Positions 6,833 through 13,215 of a stretch of 30,723 nucleotides of DNA are shown here, piece by piece; position 1 is the stretch's first letter; every line of letters begins with the position of its first letter. A program made the translations under genes and the position numbers. The stretch is from Dehalococcoidales bacterium (GTDB lineage Bacteria > Chloroflexota > Dehalococcoidia > Dehalococcoidales > RBG-16-60-22). The stretch is taken from NCBI GenBank assembly GCA_030603605.1, contig JAUVXN010000004.1:1-30723 (forward strand), given 5' to 3'. Below the pieces are notes generated by a model. That model ran no database searches. It saw nothing but the letters and a program-made list of their open reading frames with translations, and was not told where the DNA came from.

Positions 6833-7030
6833 ATGAAATTTGAAGGACTACTTACCGGTCAACAAAAGTGCGATGGGTACTTTACTACGATGGATGAGGA
6901 TTTTATCTTCCTCTGGCACGGCAAGAATACTGATAAGCCGGACTGCATCGGCACCTTCCTTTTGGACTCTGCCAAGGTCAAAGAGATAAGGGATAAAGTG
7001 GAAGCTGATATGAAAGAGAGGCGCAGCTGA
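6833..7030 (+). CDS. Hypothetical 65-residue protein
   Basis: Starts three bases after the MazG stop and ends in TGATG, where the stop shares a base with the next start. The N-terminal half is predicted beta-rich (DGYFTTMDEDFIFLWHG) and the C-terminal half a charged helix (KVKEIRDKVEADMKER). No known domain. It belongs to the same coupled early operon. Confidence 0.5.
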   Translation: MKFEGLLTGQQKCDGYFTTMDEDFIFLWHGKNTDKPDCIGTFLLDSAKVKEIRDKVEADMKERRS

Positions 7031-7425
7031 TGGCAAAGGGCATTAGCGAGACAGCTTTCGCCTCTCAGGTAGAGGACTTGCTGGACTTATACCGGTGGCA
7101 CTGGATGCACCCGAGGCCGGCCAGGACATTGCATGGCTGGCGGACTGCTATAGCCGGAAAGGTAGGCTACTTTGATTATACCGCAGTTCGACCGCCACGG
7201 CTGCTATTCATTGAACTCAAGGATGAGGTAACGAAGCCCACACCTGAGCAGGAGGAGTGGGCTGAGCTGGTACGAGCGTGCCAGACTACGCTGTTGACAA
7301 AGCCTTTGAAGGTGAAGGGGGGCAACGCTTATATGAGATTGAGTGAGGTATCAACCACTCAGACACCAGAGGTTTTTTTGTGGAGGCCTAATCAGATTGA
7401 GGAAATCGTGGAGATACTGAGATGA
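7030..7425 (+). CDS. VRR-NUC family nuclease
   Basis: 131 residues. The pattern GYFDY (46-50), then LLFIELKDE (58-66), then KPTPEQEEW (69-77), ending VFLWRPNQIEEI, is that of phage VRR-NUC (PD-(D/E)xK) nucleases. Asp49, Glu62 and Lys64 are the expected metal-binding and catalytic residues. The usual G-x-P-D is G-Y-F-D here. The N-terminal helix (SETAFASQVEDLLDLYRWHWMH) fits the family. Such enzymes cut branched or structured DNA in replication and recombination; the replication neighbours agree. Confidence 0.8.
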   Translation: MAKGISETAFASQVEDLLDLYRWHWMHPRPARTLHGWRTAIAGKVGYFDYTAVRPPRLLFIELKDEVTKPTPEQEEWAELVRACQTTLLTKPLKVKGGNAYMRLSEVSTTQTPEVFLWRPNQIEEIVEILR

Positions 7426-7517
7426 CAGATTTAAGTGAATGTCCCTGCGTCTTATGGCTCAGAGCCTATAGCCGTTTAGGGCAGGAGTTATTCGATTGGT
7501 GGGTGAGTAGGGAATGA
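7422..7517 (+). CDS. 31-residue peptide gene
   Basis: ATG 7422 overlaps the preceding TGA in an ATGA junction, and the next ATG (7519) follows its TGA (7515-7517) by one base, giving an unbroken coupled chain. The peptide contains CPCVLWLRAYSRLGQELFDWW. It ends just before the HNH insertion. Function unknown; the call rests on the overlap pattern and sensible composition. Confidence 0.4.
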   Translation: MTDLSECPCVLWLRAYSRLGQELFDWWVSRE

Positions 7518-7518
7518 T

Positions 7519-7557
7519 ATGACAGAGCTATTTTGGAGAATATCCCAAGCGGCATCA
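7519..7557 (+). pseudogene. Possible 5' remnant of the gene at 8153
   Basis: From ATG 7519 the first residues read MTELFWRISQAA, resembling the start of the intact gene at 8153 (MEVFWLVSQEA). After about 13 codons the frame runs antisense through the HNH endonuclease gene and is not credible as a protein. The simplest reading is a 5' fragment separated from its body by the endonuclease insertion. The match is short, so this is tentative. Confidence 0.3.
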
Positions 7558-8118
7558 GATGAATTGCCCTTGACCTTTAAGGGCTGCTTCCAGTTCCTGT
7601 ATTCGTTTCATAAGCTCAGAAACGAGAGTATTGTGTTTTCTATTTGGCATAGCTACCAAATTACTTGGTCTATTATCAGGTTTGATTCCGTTAAGGTGAT
7701 GAATAACCCAGCCTTCAGGCAGTGCCTTGCCATGAGCCTGTTCCCAGATAAGAATGTGTTCCGGAACATAACCTCTCTTGTCCGCTCTCTCGTGTTCGGG
7801 GGCATATATATACACATAATCGTTCTGTATACTGATACCACCTTTCCACATGGGGTGGTCAGCTCCTCTAAGAACTTTGCGTTTATCCATAGTGCCTATT
7901 ACCCATCTATATTTACTGGCACAAGCATGGCATCTTTTAGCTTGCCTAGAAATGAGAACTCCACAATCAAGGCAGGGATGTCTTCGTCCTTCTTCATAAA
8001 GCCTAGTGTAGTCCCGATGAGTGCTTCGATAATCTCTTTGATAGGCATCCAGACTTTCCTTGTTATCCAATCGGTATTGCCTTTCGTATACTTTCGTTGC
8101 TTCTTTATCCTTTCTCAT
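7555..8118 (-). CDS. HNH homing endonuclease
   Basis: 187 residues, the only clear - strand gene. The N-terminus has Tyr/Arg-rich repeats (KVYERQYR, DAYQRDYR, RDYTRLY). A Cys4 zinc knuckle follows (C49, C52, C63, C66). The HNH core is at about 117-165: VPEHILIWEQAHG, then GWVIHHLNG (His140-His141, Asn143), DNRPSNL and Asn/His at 159-163, as in HNH_3-type phage endonucleases. These nick or cut intron-less or cognate alleles to spread themselves. It has its own consensus promoter (8125-8153) placing the transcription start on the ATG, and it lies between short similar sequences, indicating insertion into a + strand operon. Confidence 0.88.
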   Translation of the reverse strand: MRKDKEATKVYERQYRLDNKESLDAYQRDYRSTHRDYTRLYEEGRRHPCLDCGVLISRQAKRCHACASKYRWVIGTMDKRKVLRGADHPMWKGGISIQNDYVYIYAPEHERADKRGYVPEHILIWEQAHGKALPEGWVIHHLNGIKPDNRPSNLVAMPNRKHNTLVSELMKRIQELEAALKGQGQFI

Positions 8119-8124
8119 ATATTG

Positions 8125-8153
8125 ATTATAGCATTATTTTGGAGTTTTATCAA
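8125..8153 (-). promoter_or_regulatory. Consensus promoter for the HNH gene, leaderless
   Basis: On the - strand: -35 TTGATA (8153-8148), a 17-base spacer, and an extended -10 TGC-TATAAT (hexamer 8130-8125). Counting seven bases from the -10 puts +1 at 8118, exactly the A of the HNH start codon. No ribosome binding site exists between them. The -35 box overlaps the first base of the opposing ATG at 8153. Confidence 0.75.
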
Positions 8154-8374
8154 TGGAAGTCTTCTGGCTCGTGTCACAAGAGGCTAGAGTCCGGCTAATT
8201 TTGCTTCAGGCTGCCCGCCATAAAGATAAACCAGTCTTAGATATGGCTCACCGGAAGGCGCCCTGGGAGATGGAATCGCCCAAGCCCAAAATACCGGTAC
8301 ATACCGATATGACCAAGGACGAGCTGGACCGCTTCATGCGTAGTAAGCCGAAGGGAGTGAGGCGGCGTGGATAA
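8153..8374 (+). CDS. Hypothetical 73-residue protein downstream of the HNH insertion
   Basis: TTGGAG at 8139-8144 precedes ATG 8153. The product starts MEVFWLVSQEARVRL, resembling the stub at 7519, continues with a basic helix (LLQAARHKDK) and ends in a charged region (MTKDELDRFMRSKPKGVRRRG). It overlaps the next GTG by 8 bases. It appears to be the body of the interrupted gene with a usable start. Family not recognised. Confidence 0.5.
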   Translation: MEVFWLVSQEARVRLILLQAARHKDKPVLDMAHRKAPWEMESPKPKIPVHTDMTKDELDRFMRSKPKGVRRRG

Positions 8375-8798
8375 AGGGGGTGGGAAGGACTGCCGGAGGT
8401 GTAAAGATTTCAGGGATTGTCCTGGTAAGCCCTGGTTTCATTATGGTGAGATTCGCTTCTGCCCATTCCAAATTCTATGGATAATCGAAAATTCTGAGAC
8501 GCTGCGGGCTAAATGGCCGGATAACCCTGATGGCTCTATATATGTTGACCTTCCTCAGGTCAAAACAGGCTATAAGAGTGAGGCGTATTATACCAAGCCG
8601 GCGGGGATACTGGGGGAAGTTAATGCGCGACTGGCTCGGGCAGGAACGCATGGCAAACTGCTTAGAGCGGAGGTACTGGCTGGTTTAGATTTAAGCCAGG
8701 AGTCAAAGGATGCCTTGATGTATTGCAAGGGGTGGAGAAGGAAGAGGATGAGCTATCAAAACTGGCGGAAGCAAAGGGATTATAGGGATGGGAAATGA
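8367..8798 (+). CDS. Cys-motif protein next to the late control region
   Basis: 143 residues, GTG start, coupled to 8153. Cys9-x2-Cys12-x5-Cys18 and Cys32-Pro form a likely metal or Fe-S site, the same spacing as in the 3160 protein. The middle is mixed; the C-terminus is strongly basic (WRRKRMSYQNWRKQRDYR) and may bind nucleic acid. It is the last gene before the promoter/terminator region at 8829-8922. That position is where lambdoid phages keep the Q antiterminator and others a late activator, so a late-regulator role is a reasonable but unproven inference. Confidence 0.55.
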   Translation: MDKGGGKDCRRCKDFRDCPGKPWFHYGEIRFCPFQILWIIENSETLRAKWPDNPDGSIYVDLPQVKTGYKSEAYYTKPAGILGEVNARLARAGTHGKLLRAEVLAGLDLSQESKDALMYCKGWRRKRMSYQNWRKQRDYRDGK

Positions 8799-8828
8799 CT
8801 ACCAAAAAGTAGTCAAAACACCCTGGCC

Positions 8829-8857
8829 TTGACAAAATTTATATTCAGTGGTAGCCT
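8829..8857 (+). promoter_or_regulatory. Candidate late promoter
   Basis: Perfect -35 TTGACA (8829-8834), 17-base spacer and -10 TAGCCT (8852-8857), giving +1 near 8864. The -35, spacing and first four -10 bases match the promoter at 3993. It is the only promoter-like sequence I find in the 390-base gap before the packaging genes. The -10 is weak, which would fit a promoter needing an activator. Confidence 0.5.
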
Positions 8858-8871
8858 AAATTTTGGGGTGC

Positions 8872-8895
8872 ATGGCGCCCTCAATGAGTTTTTGA
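8872..8895 (+). other. Seven-codon leader ORF between promoter and terminator
   Basis: GGGGTGC precedes an ATG at 8872 and the frame MAPSMSF ends at TGA 8893-8895, at the base of the terminator stem. If translated, a ribosome at the stop would touch the hairpin, as in attenuation leaders. It may equally be chance in a short untranslated RNA. Confidence 0.2.
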
Positions 8896-8922
8896 GGCTC
8901 GGTAGAAATGCCGGGCTTTTTC
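8895..8922 (+). terminator. Intrinsic terminator about 30 bases after the late promoter
   Basis: GCTCGG (8897-8902) pairs with CCGGGC (8911-8916) with one G-U pair, extended by A-U and G-U pairs at the base; the loop is eight bases and a run of five T follows (8917-8921). The run-out sequence GGGCTTTTTCTAT is identical to that of the terminator at 23055. Transcripts from 8829 would end here after about 58 bases unless antitermination occurs. Confidence 0.6.
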
Positions 8923-8981
8923 TATTTGGGGTGACTGCCACGCCTGAAGACAGTTAATGGCGGGATAAGTGTAAGCCCACC

Positions 8982-9017
8982 AGCCCCTCAAGTCGAAATC
9001 TAAGCCCCTCAACTCGA
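8982..9017 (+). repeat. Direct 15-bp repeats in the non-coding region before terS
   Basis: AGCCCCTCAAGTCGA (8982-8996) and AGCCCCTCAACTCGA (9003-9017) differ at one base and have a 21-base period, two helical turns. The second copy is partly palindromic (CCCTC-AACTC-GAGGG). Paired sites two turns apart next to the terminase genes could be terminase (cos/pac) or regulator binding sites. The rest of 8923-9101 shows no convincing gene. Confidence 0.4.
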
Positions 9018-9101
9018 GGGCGACTACAATCCTACCTCGGGTTCTACGATGGAGCTGGCCTGGCGTAAGCTAGGATTTCTTTTTCATTACTCCTTTCTAT
9101 T

Positions 9102-9160
9102 TGCCCCGGTGACCTTGAGCAAGTCCCCGGGGCATCGTTATTAAAGAGGCGAAGCCTCTT
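9102..9160 (+). promoter_or_regulatory. Two perfect hairpins directly before terS
   Basis: TGCCCCGG (9102-9109) pairs with CCGGGGCA (9127-9134) across a 17-base loop. AAGAGGC (9144-9150) pairs with GCCTCTT (9154-9160) across GAA. The second is followed by CTTTA, a weak T tract, so it could be a terminator or processing signal. Both lie only 30-90 bases before ATG 9189. They would be part of the leader of a late transcript, or of a packaging site. Confidence 0.45.
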
Positions 9161-9188
9161 CTTTATGTTAATCAGGCGGTGAGTATAT

Positions 9189-9770
9189 ATGCCAGTATTG
9201 AAAAATAGCAGACATGAAAAATTCGCCCTTGCTCTCTTCAAGGGCATGAGTCAGAAAGACGCGGCACTCGAGGCAGGATATAAGCCGTCAAGGGCTGAAG
9301 TAACAGCTTCAGAGCTAGTAAGGAATAGTAAGGTTTGGGGTCGAGTTAAGGAGCTACATGGCGAGGCTGTATCCGAGGGCATTATGACGGTCCGGGAGCG
9401 GAAGGAAAAGCTCTCTGAGATAGGCAGGGGGAGCCTACCCGACTTCATGACCGAAGAGGGTATCAAGGTAAACAAAGACTCCCCTAATGTTGGTGCTGTT
9501 TCTGAGGTGACTACTGTGACGAAGGTGTTTCACAAGGGGGGTCACCCTGTAGTCATCACCAAGCTGAAAACTCATCCACCTGTGCCGGCCATTGATTTGC
9601 TAAACAAGATGGAAGGTGAATACCCTGCCAGCAAGCTGGAACTTATGGGTAAGGGTGGTGGACCCATAGAGGTAGAGCATGACGCTAAAAACTTATCCGA
9701 CGACGAGCTCGTTGAAATTATCAAGCGCAGACGCAGCCGAGGAGCTATTAAAGAGGCGCCAAGCTCGTAG
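9189..9770 (+). CDS. terS: Terminase small subunit
   Basis: 193 residues. The N-terminus (NSRHEKFALALFKGMSQKDA, then AALEAGY, then VTASELVRNSKVWGRVKEL) is the Terminase_2 helix-turn-helix domain that binds the packaging site and recruits the large subunit. A middle beta region (about 85-135) and a conserved acidic end (LSDDELVEIIKRRRSRG) follow; the end probably contacts the large subunit. Its 3' end overlaps the large-subunit gene by 92 bases. Ribosome binding site GGCGGTGAG. The regulatory hairpins lie immediately upstream. Confidence 0.88.
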   Translation: MPVLKNSRHEKFALALFKGMSQKDAALEAGYKPSRAEVTASELVRNSKVWGRVKELHGEAVSEGIMTVRERKEKLSEIGRGSLPDFMTEEGIKVNKDSPNVGAVSEVTTVTKVFHKGGHPVVITKLKTHPPVPAIDLLNKMEGEYPASKLELMGKGGGPIEVEHDAKNLSDDELVEIIKRRRSRGAIKEAPSS

Positions 9771-11142
9771 AAACCTAGTGCCCTTTTGCCAATACACGAT
9801 GCCTAATTATCAGGGCGCGACCCATCTTGCATCACTGGCCGAGGCGTTGGAAGCCATAGAGCGTGGGGAGCTGAAGCGGCTCATTGTGATTATTCCCCCC
9901 AGGCACGGCAAGAGTGAGAAGGTATCCCTCCGCTTCCCATGCTGGTATCTGGGGAAACACTCAAAGGATTATATAGTCCAAGCCGGCTATGCTGAATCCA
10001 TAGCCCTGGCACACTCCCGCCAGGCGAGAGACATCTTCATATCCCAGGAGGTGACGAAGTTATTCCCCTCGGTACACCACCGCCCAGAGAGACCCGGGCA
10101 GGAGATAGTGCTTCCCGAGCGCCAGGCAGCCCATGAGTGGGGTACCAAGCAGGGCGGCTCTTATTATGCAGTCGGCATCGGTGGCGGTCTAACTGGCCGG
10201 GGCTTCAATATCGGGATTATCGATGACCCGGTGAAGGACGAGGAAGAAGCAGCCAGTGCGATAATCAGAGAGAAGGTCTGGGAGTGGTATCAGAAAGTCT
10301 TCAGGACCCGAGCAGAGCCAGATGCTGCCATTATAGTGGTCATGACCAGGTGGCACCAGGATGACCTTGTTGGCCGGCTCTTGAAACTAGCGCGAGAAGA
10401 CCCTACCGCCGACCAGTGGAAAGTCCTGCACTTCAGGGCTATAGAGGACGGGAAAGCACTCTGGCCGGCGAGGTATCCCATGCCGGCGCTAGAGAAAATC
10501 AGGAGCAGTATCGGCGGGCGGGCTTTCACTGCATTATACCAGGGGGAGCCCACAGTTGCTGAAGGCCAGATAATCAAGCGGGAATGGTGGAAGTATTATA
10601 GAGAACGTCCAAGCTTCCTGAGGGTAATACATAGCTGGGATACCGCCTTCAAGGAAAAGGCTCAGAATGATTACTCAGTCTGCACAGTTTGGGGGGAAGC
10701 CCAGACTGGCTATTATCTCCTGGGCGTGTGGCGGGCGAAGGTTGAGTTCCCCGAGCTGAAGCGGGTGGCTATCGCTCTATATGAAAGAGACCTGCCTAAT
10801 GTGGTGATTGTCGAGGATAAGGCGTCAGGGCAGTCGCTAGTCCAGGAGCTGCAGCGCAATACCCGGATACCGGTGCTGCCGGTTAAAGTAGATAGAGACA
10901 AGGTTGCCAGAGCTTATGCAGCCACGCCGATGATAGAGGCCGGCAAAGTCTTCTTACCAGAGAATGCGCCTTGGCTATTTGACTATATCGAGGAGCTGTC
11001 AGCCTTCCCCAATGGCGAATACGACGACCAAGTGGACAGCACCACGCAGGCACTATCCTTTATGCGAGGACCCGGGGAGCCGGAAGAGGAAATTGTGGTT
11101 TATGATTCGATGGAAGCAGTCAGGGAATTGGAGCTGATATGA
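9679..11142 (+). CDS. terL: Terminase large subunit
   Basis: 487 residues from ATG 9679, preceded by GAGGT six bases upstream. ATPase: Walker A-like PPRHGKS (73-79), Walker B IGIIDDP (178-184), coupling motif MTRWH (222-226). Nuclease of RNase H fold: HSWDTA (Asp321), VEDKASG (Glu379/Asp380), EYDDQVDS (Asp449/450/453). This is the motor and nuclease that translocates and cuts DNA at the portal. All key residues are present and the length is normal. It ends ELELI in an ATGA overlap with the inserted gene at 11139; that junction sequence is repeated before the portal gene. Confidence 0.95.
   Translation: MTLKTYPTTSSLKLSSADAAEELLKRRQARRNLVPFCQYTMPNYQGATHLASLAEALEAIERGELKRLIVIIPPRHGKSEKVSLRFPCWYLGKHSKDYIVQAGYAESIALAHSRQARDIFISQEVTKLFPSVHHRPERPGQEIVLPERQAAHEWGTKQGGSYYAVGIGGGLTGRGFNIGIIDDPVKDEEEAASAIIREKVWEWYQKVFRTRAEPDAAIIVVMTRWHQDDLVGRLLKLAREDPTADQWKVLHFRAIEDGKALWPARYPMPALEKIRSSIGGRAFTALYQGEPTVAEGQIIKREWWKYYRERPSFLRVIHSWDTAFKEKAQNDYSVCTVWGEAQTGYYLLGVWRAKVEFPELKRVAIALYERDLPNVVIVEDKASGQSLVQELQRNTRIPVLPVKVDRDKVARAYAATPMIEAGKVFLPENAPWLFDYIEELSAFPNGEYDDQVDSTTQALSFMRGPGEPEEEIVVYDSMEAVRELELI
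11128..11142 (+). repeat. 15-bp direct repeat, left copy (terL end)
   Basis: TTGGAGCTGATATGA is exactly repeated at 11566-11580, 438 bases later. This copy contains the last codons and stop of terL and the ATG of the inserted gene at 11139. The matching bases end sharply on both sides. Confidence 0.8.
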
Positions 11143-11552
11143 TAAAAGTTACTCAAACATGGCTTGGGGGAATAGAAGCACCAGTTGATGGGCACGGTAA
11201 TTGTTTTCAGGCTTGTGTTGCCAGCGTGCTGGAAATACCGCTTGAGGTTGCGTTTAATCATGGTGTTTTCGGAGACAATGAGTGGTTTGAGGAATTTAAC
11301 AAATGGTTAAAGCAATATGGTTTAGCCTGCATATTTGTTGAATGCAGCGAGAAAAAACCACTCCCTAGCACACCTTTACGTGGTATCCATATTGCTGAGA
11401 TGGAAACAAAGTCTGGCGTAAAGCATGCTGTTGTGGTTAGAGGTGATATGGTAGTTCATGACCCCTTTCCAAACTCCTGGGGCACAGGCGATTGTTGTGG
11501 TTTATATTTCTTTGTGCCACTCAACCCGATGTTCTGTCGGAGAATGATTTAA
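11139..11552 (+). CDS. Papain-like (C39/transglutaminase-like fold) protein, inserted cargo gene
   Basis: 137 residues, ATGA overlap with terL. GNCFQACVASVLEIPL places a candidate nucleophile Cys22 at the start of a helix; KHAVVV gives His96 and VVHDPFPN gives Asp108, the Cys-His-Asp order of papain-like peptidases. The conserved feel of GNCFQAC and HDPxPN fits small phage-encoded members of this fold. It is not a standard packaging gene and is more AT-rich than its neighbours. It is bracketed by a 15-bp duplication of the terL/portal junction, so it is a late-acquired cargo gene. Substrate unknown; a peptidase, deamidase or anti-host role is speculative. Confidence 0.55.
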   Translation: MIKVTQTWLGGIEAPVDGHGNCFQACVASVLEIPLEVAFNHGVFGDNEWFEEFNKWLKQYGLACIFVECSEKKPLPSTPLRGIHIAEMETKSGVKHAVVVRGDMVVHDPFPNSWGTGDCCGLYFFVPLNPMFCRRMI

Positions 11553-11565
11553 GTTTGCTGATATC

Positions 11566-11580
11566 TTGGAGCTGATATGA
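11566..11580 (+). repeat. 15-bp direct repeat, right copy (portal start)
   Basis: Exact copy of 11128-11142. Here it supplies the ribosome binding site (TTGGAG) and the start codon of the portal gene. Joining the two copies would restore a direct ATGA-type overlap of terL and portal, so the 438 bases between look inserted. Confidence 0.8.
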
Positions 11581-12980
11581 AGGACAATGATGCAATTCGT
11601 TTACGAGAGCTTGCACCACAGGATGAGCTGGCCCTAATCATGCGAGAAGCTCTTGTCAGTGTTGAGGCTGATTTAGCTCTTGAAGACGAGGGCTGGATTA
11701 ACCTCAGCCAGGGCACCGGCGATGTCATCACCGCTCAAGCACGGATTATAAACCTGAAGCTATCCCGGCTCTTTTCTGTTAAAGACCCCTTAGGGAAACA
11801 GGCTATTAGGCTTTGGACTGACTATACCTTCGGGACCGGCATAACATGGAGCATGGAAGATGAGCCAGCGAAGAAGGTGCTTGAGGGCTTCTGGGATTCA
11901 AAGGCAAACCAAGCCGTGCTGTCAGCTCGAGGGCAGCGCAAGTCGAGTGATAAGTTGCTGGTTGATGGCGAGGTGTTCTTTGCCATCTTCCTGGGAGCGA
12001 AGGGCGAATCCAAGATTAGGCGGATTGACCCGCTGGAGATAGACGAGATAATCACCGATCCTGACGACATCGAGGATGTGCGCTTTTACCGCCGGAAGTG
12101 GACGGATAGACAGGGCAAGCCCCATGAGACCATATACCGCAGCACGACCAACATCAAAGGCGTGGCTACGCTGGATATGCATGGGAAGCCCGTTGAGAAG
12201 ACAGATGATGCCCTGATTTATCACTTGACCTATAACACTACCAGCCAGCGCGGGAATCCCTTGCTACTGCCGGCACTAATCTGGATGAAATACCATACTA
12301 AATTTTTGGCTAGTCGCATAGCAGTTATGCTGGCAATAGCCAAGTTTGTTATTAAGAAGAAGGTCAAAGGCGGGCCGGCGGCTGTAGAAGCTATTAAGGC
12401 GGTGACCCACGGAAAAGAACCGGCAGCCGGCTCTGAGATTATAGAGAATTTGGGCGTGGATACCACGGTAATGAAGCAGGAAACCGGCGCCAAGAATGCC
12501 TATGACGATGGCAGGATGATTAAGCTGATGATTTGTGCTGCTGTTGGGATTCCCGAGCAGTATTTCGGGGACATCTCAATAGGCAATCTGGCCACGGCTA
12601 AGACCGTGGAACTCCCCATGATGAAGATGTTTCAGTCCTATCAAGCTATTTGGAATGACGTTTATCAAGATATAGACGAGGTTATCCTGGAGCATAACAA
12701 TATATCACCTGACAAGTGGTATGTCGATAGGGACTTCCCGGCAATAGCGCCGGCGGATGTAGCCCAGATAGCTCTATCGTTAATGAATATCATCGGAGTT
12801 ATGCCGGCATTTGCTGATTCACCAGATGTCCAGCAAATAGCTATGCTGGCACTGGGTGTGAACGACCCAGCAGAGGCGCTGGAGCAAATGGAGAAGGCAG
12901 CCGAGGCAAATCCCTCAGTCGCCTTGACCAGGGCACTCAAGCAGTTCAGGGAGGCAATAAGGAAAGGAGCAGAGAAATGA
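11577..12980 (+). CDS. Portal protein
   Basis: 467 residues directly after terminase (apart from the insertion). The N-terminal part has the portal pattern of RLWTDYTFGTGITW, DGEVFFAIF, RIDPLEID and DVRFYRRKW; residues about 225-245 (GNPLLLPALIWMKYHTKFLASR) form the conserved crown/stem helix. A later region (VGIPEQYFGD, LATAKTVELPMMK) and C-terminal helices are typical of this portal type. The portal forms the dodecameric ring through which DNA passes. Length and order are normal. Its stop overlaps the next ATG. Confidence 0.9.
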   Translation: MKDNDAIRLRELAPQDELALIMREALVSVEADLALEDEGWINLSQGTGDVITAQARIINLKLSRLFSVKDPLGKQAIRLWTDYTFGTGITWSMEDEPAKKVLEGFWDSKANQAVLSARGQRKSSDKLLVDGEVFFAIFLGAKGESKIRRIDPLEIDEIITDPDDIEDVRFYRRKWTDRQGKPHETIYRSTTNIKGVATLDMHGKPVEKTDDALIYHLTYNTTSQRGNPLLLPALIWMKYHTKFLASRIAVMLAIAKFVIKKKVKGGPAAVEAIKAVTHGKEPAAGSEIIENLGVDTTVMKQETGAKNAYDDGRMIKLMICAAVGIPEQYFGDISIGNLATAKTVELPMMKMFQSYQAIWNDVYQDIDEVILEHNNISPDKWYVDRDFPAIAPADVAQIALSLMNIIGVMPAFADSPDVQQIAMLALGVNDPAEALEQMEKAAEANPSVALTRALKQFREAIRKGAEK

Positions 12981-13099
12981 AAGACAAATTACTGGACTTC
13001 ATTCTCAAAGGGAAACACCATCTTTTCAGGGTAAAAGACCTTAGAGAGATACGGGAAAATGCAGAGCGGGTAGGTCAAAAGAAAGGAGCAGTAACATGA
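12977..13099 (+). CDS. 40-residue helical microprotein
   Basis: ATGA overlap with the portal stop and AAGGAG upstream; its TGA (13097-13099) overlaps the next ATG (13096). The peptide MKDKLLDFILKGKHHLFRV followed by a charged helix is amphipathic and basic. The chain of overlaps argues for real translation. No family recognised. Confidence 0.5.
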   Translation: MKDKLLDFILKGKHHLFRVKDLREIRENAERVGQKKGAVT

Positions 13100-13203
13100 G
13101 CAAAGGGAGCAAGAAGCAGACGGGGTGCGCAGTCGCCGTTATCGTCGCCATTCTGGTGTTCGTAGCGGCATGTGTGGGGACATGTAACTGGATAATATCT
13201 TAA
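13096..13203 (+). CDS. 35-residue single-span membrane peptide
   Basis: AAAGGAGC precedes the ATG, which overlaps the previous stop. A basic start (SKGSKKQ) is followed by a hydrophobic stretch of about 20 residues (CAVAVIVAILVFVAACVG), giving one membrane segment with the N-terminus probably inside. VAAC resembles a lipobox, so a lipopeptide is possible. Its position between portal and MuF genes is unusual for a membrane protein. Function unknown. Confidence 0.5.
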   Translation: MSKGSKKQTGCAVAVIVAILVFVAACVGTCNWIIS

Positions 13204-13215
13204 AAGGAGCGTGAA

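Noticed and set aside
7295..7330. TTGACA inside the VRR-NUC gene as promoter
   Set aside because: A G-run lies at the expected -10 position.
7519..8187. 222-codon open frame on the + strand
   Set aside because: Apart from the first few codons it is the antisense of the HNH gene, whose zinc and HNH motifs and promoter are clear; its composition is rich in Phe/Ser/Ile as expected of a shadow frame.
8982..9017. CRISPR-like array
   Set aside because: Only two copies, six-base gap and one mismatch; no array structure. No other regularly spaced repeats in the window.
9044..9247. - strand frame across the pre-terS region
   Set aside because: Covers hairpins and the start of terS; no promoter or ribosome binding site seen.
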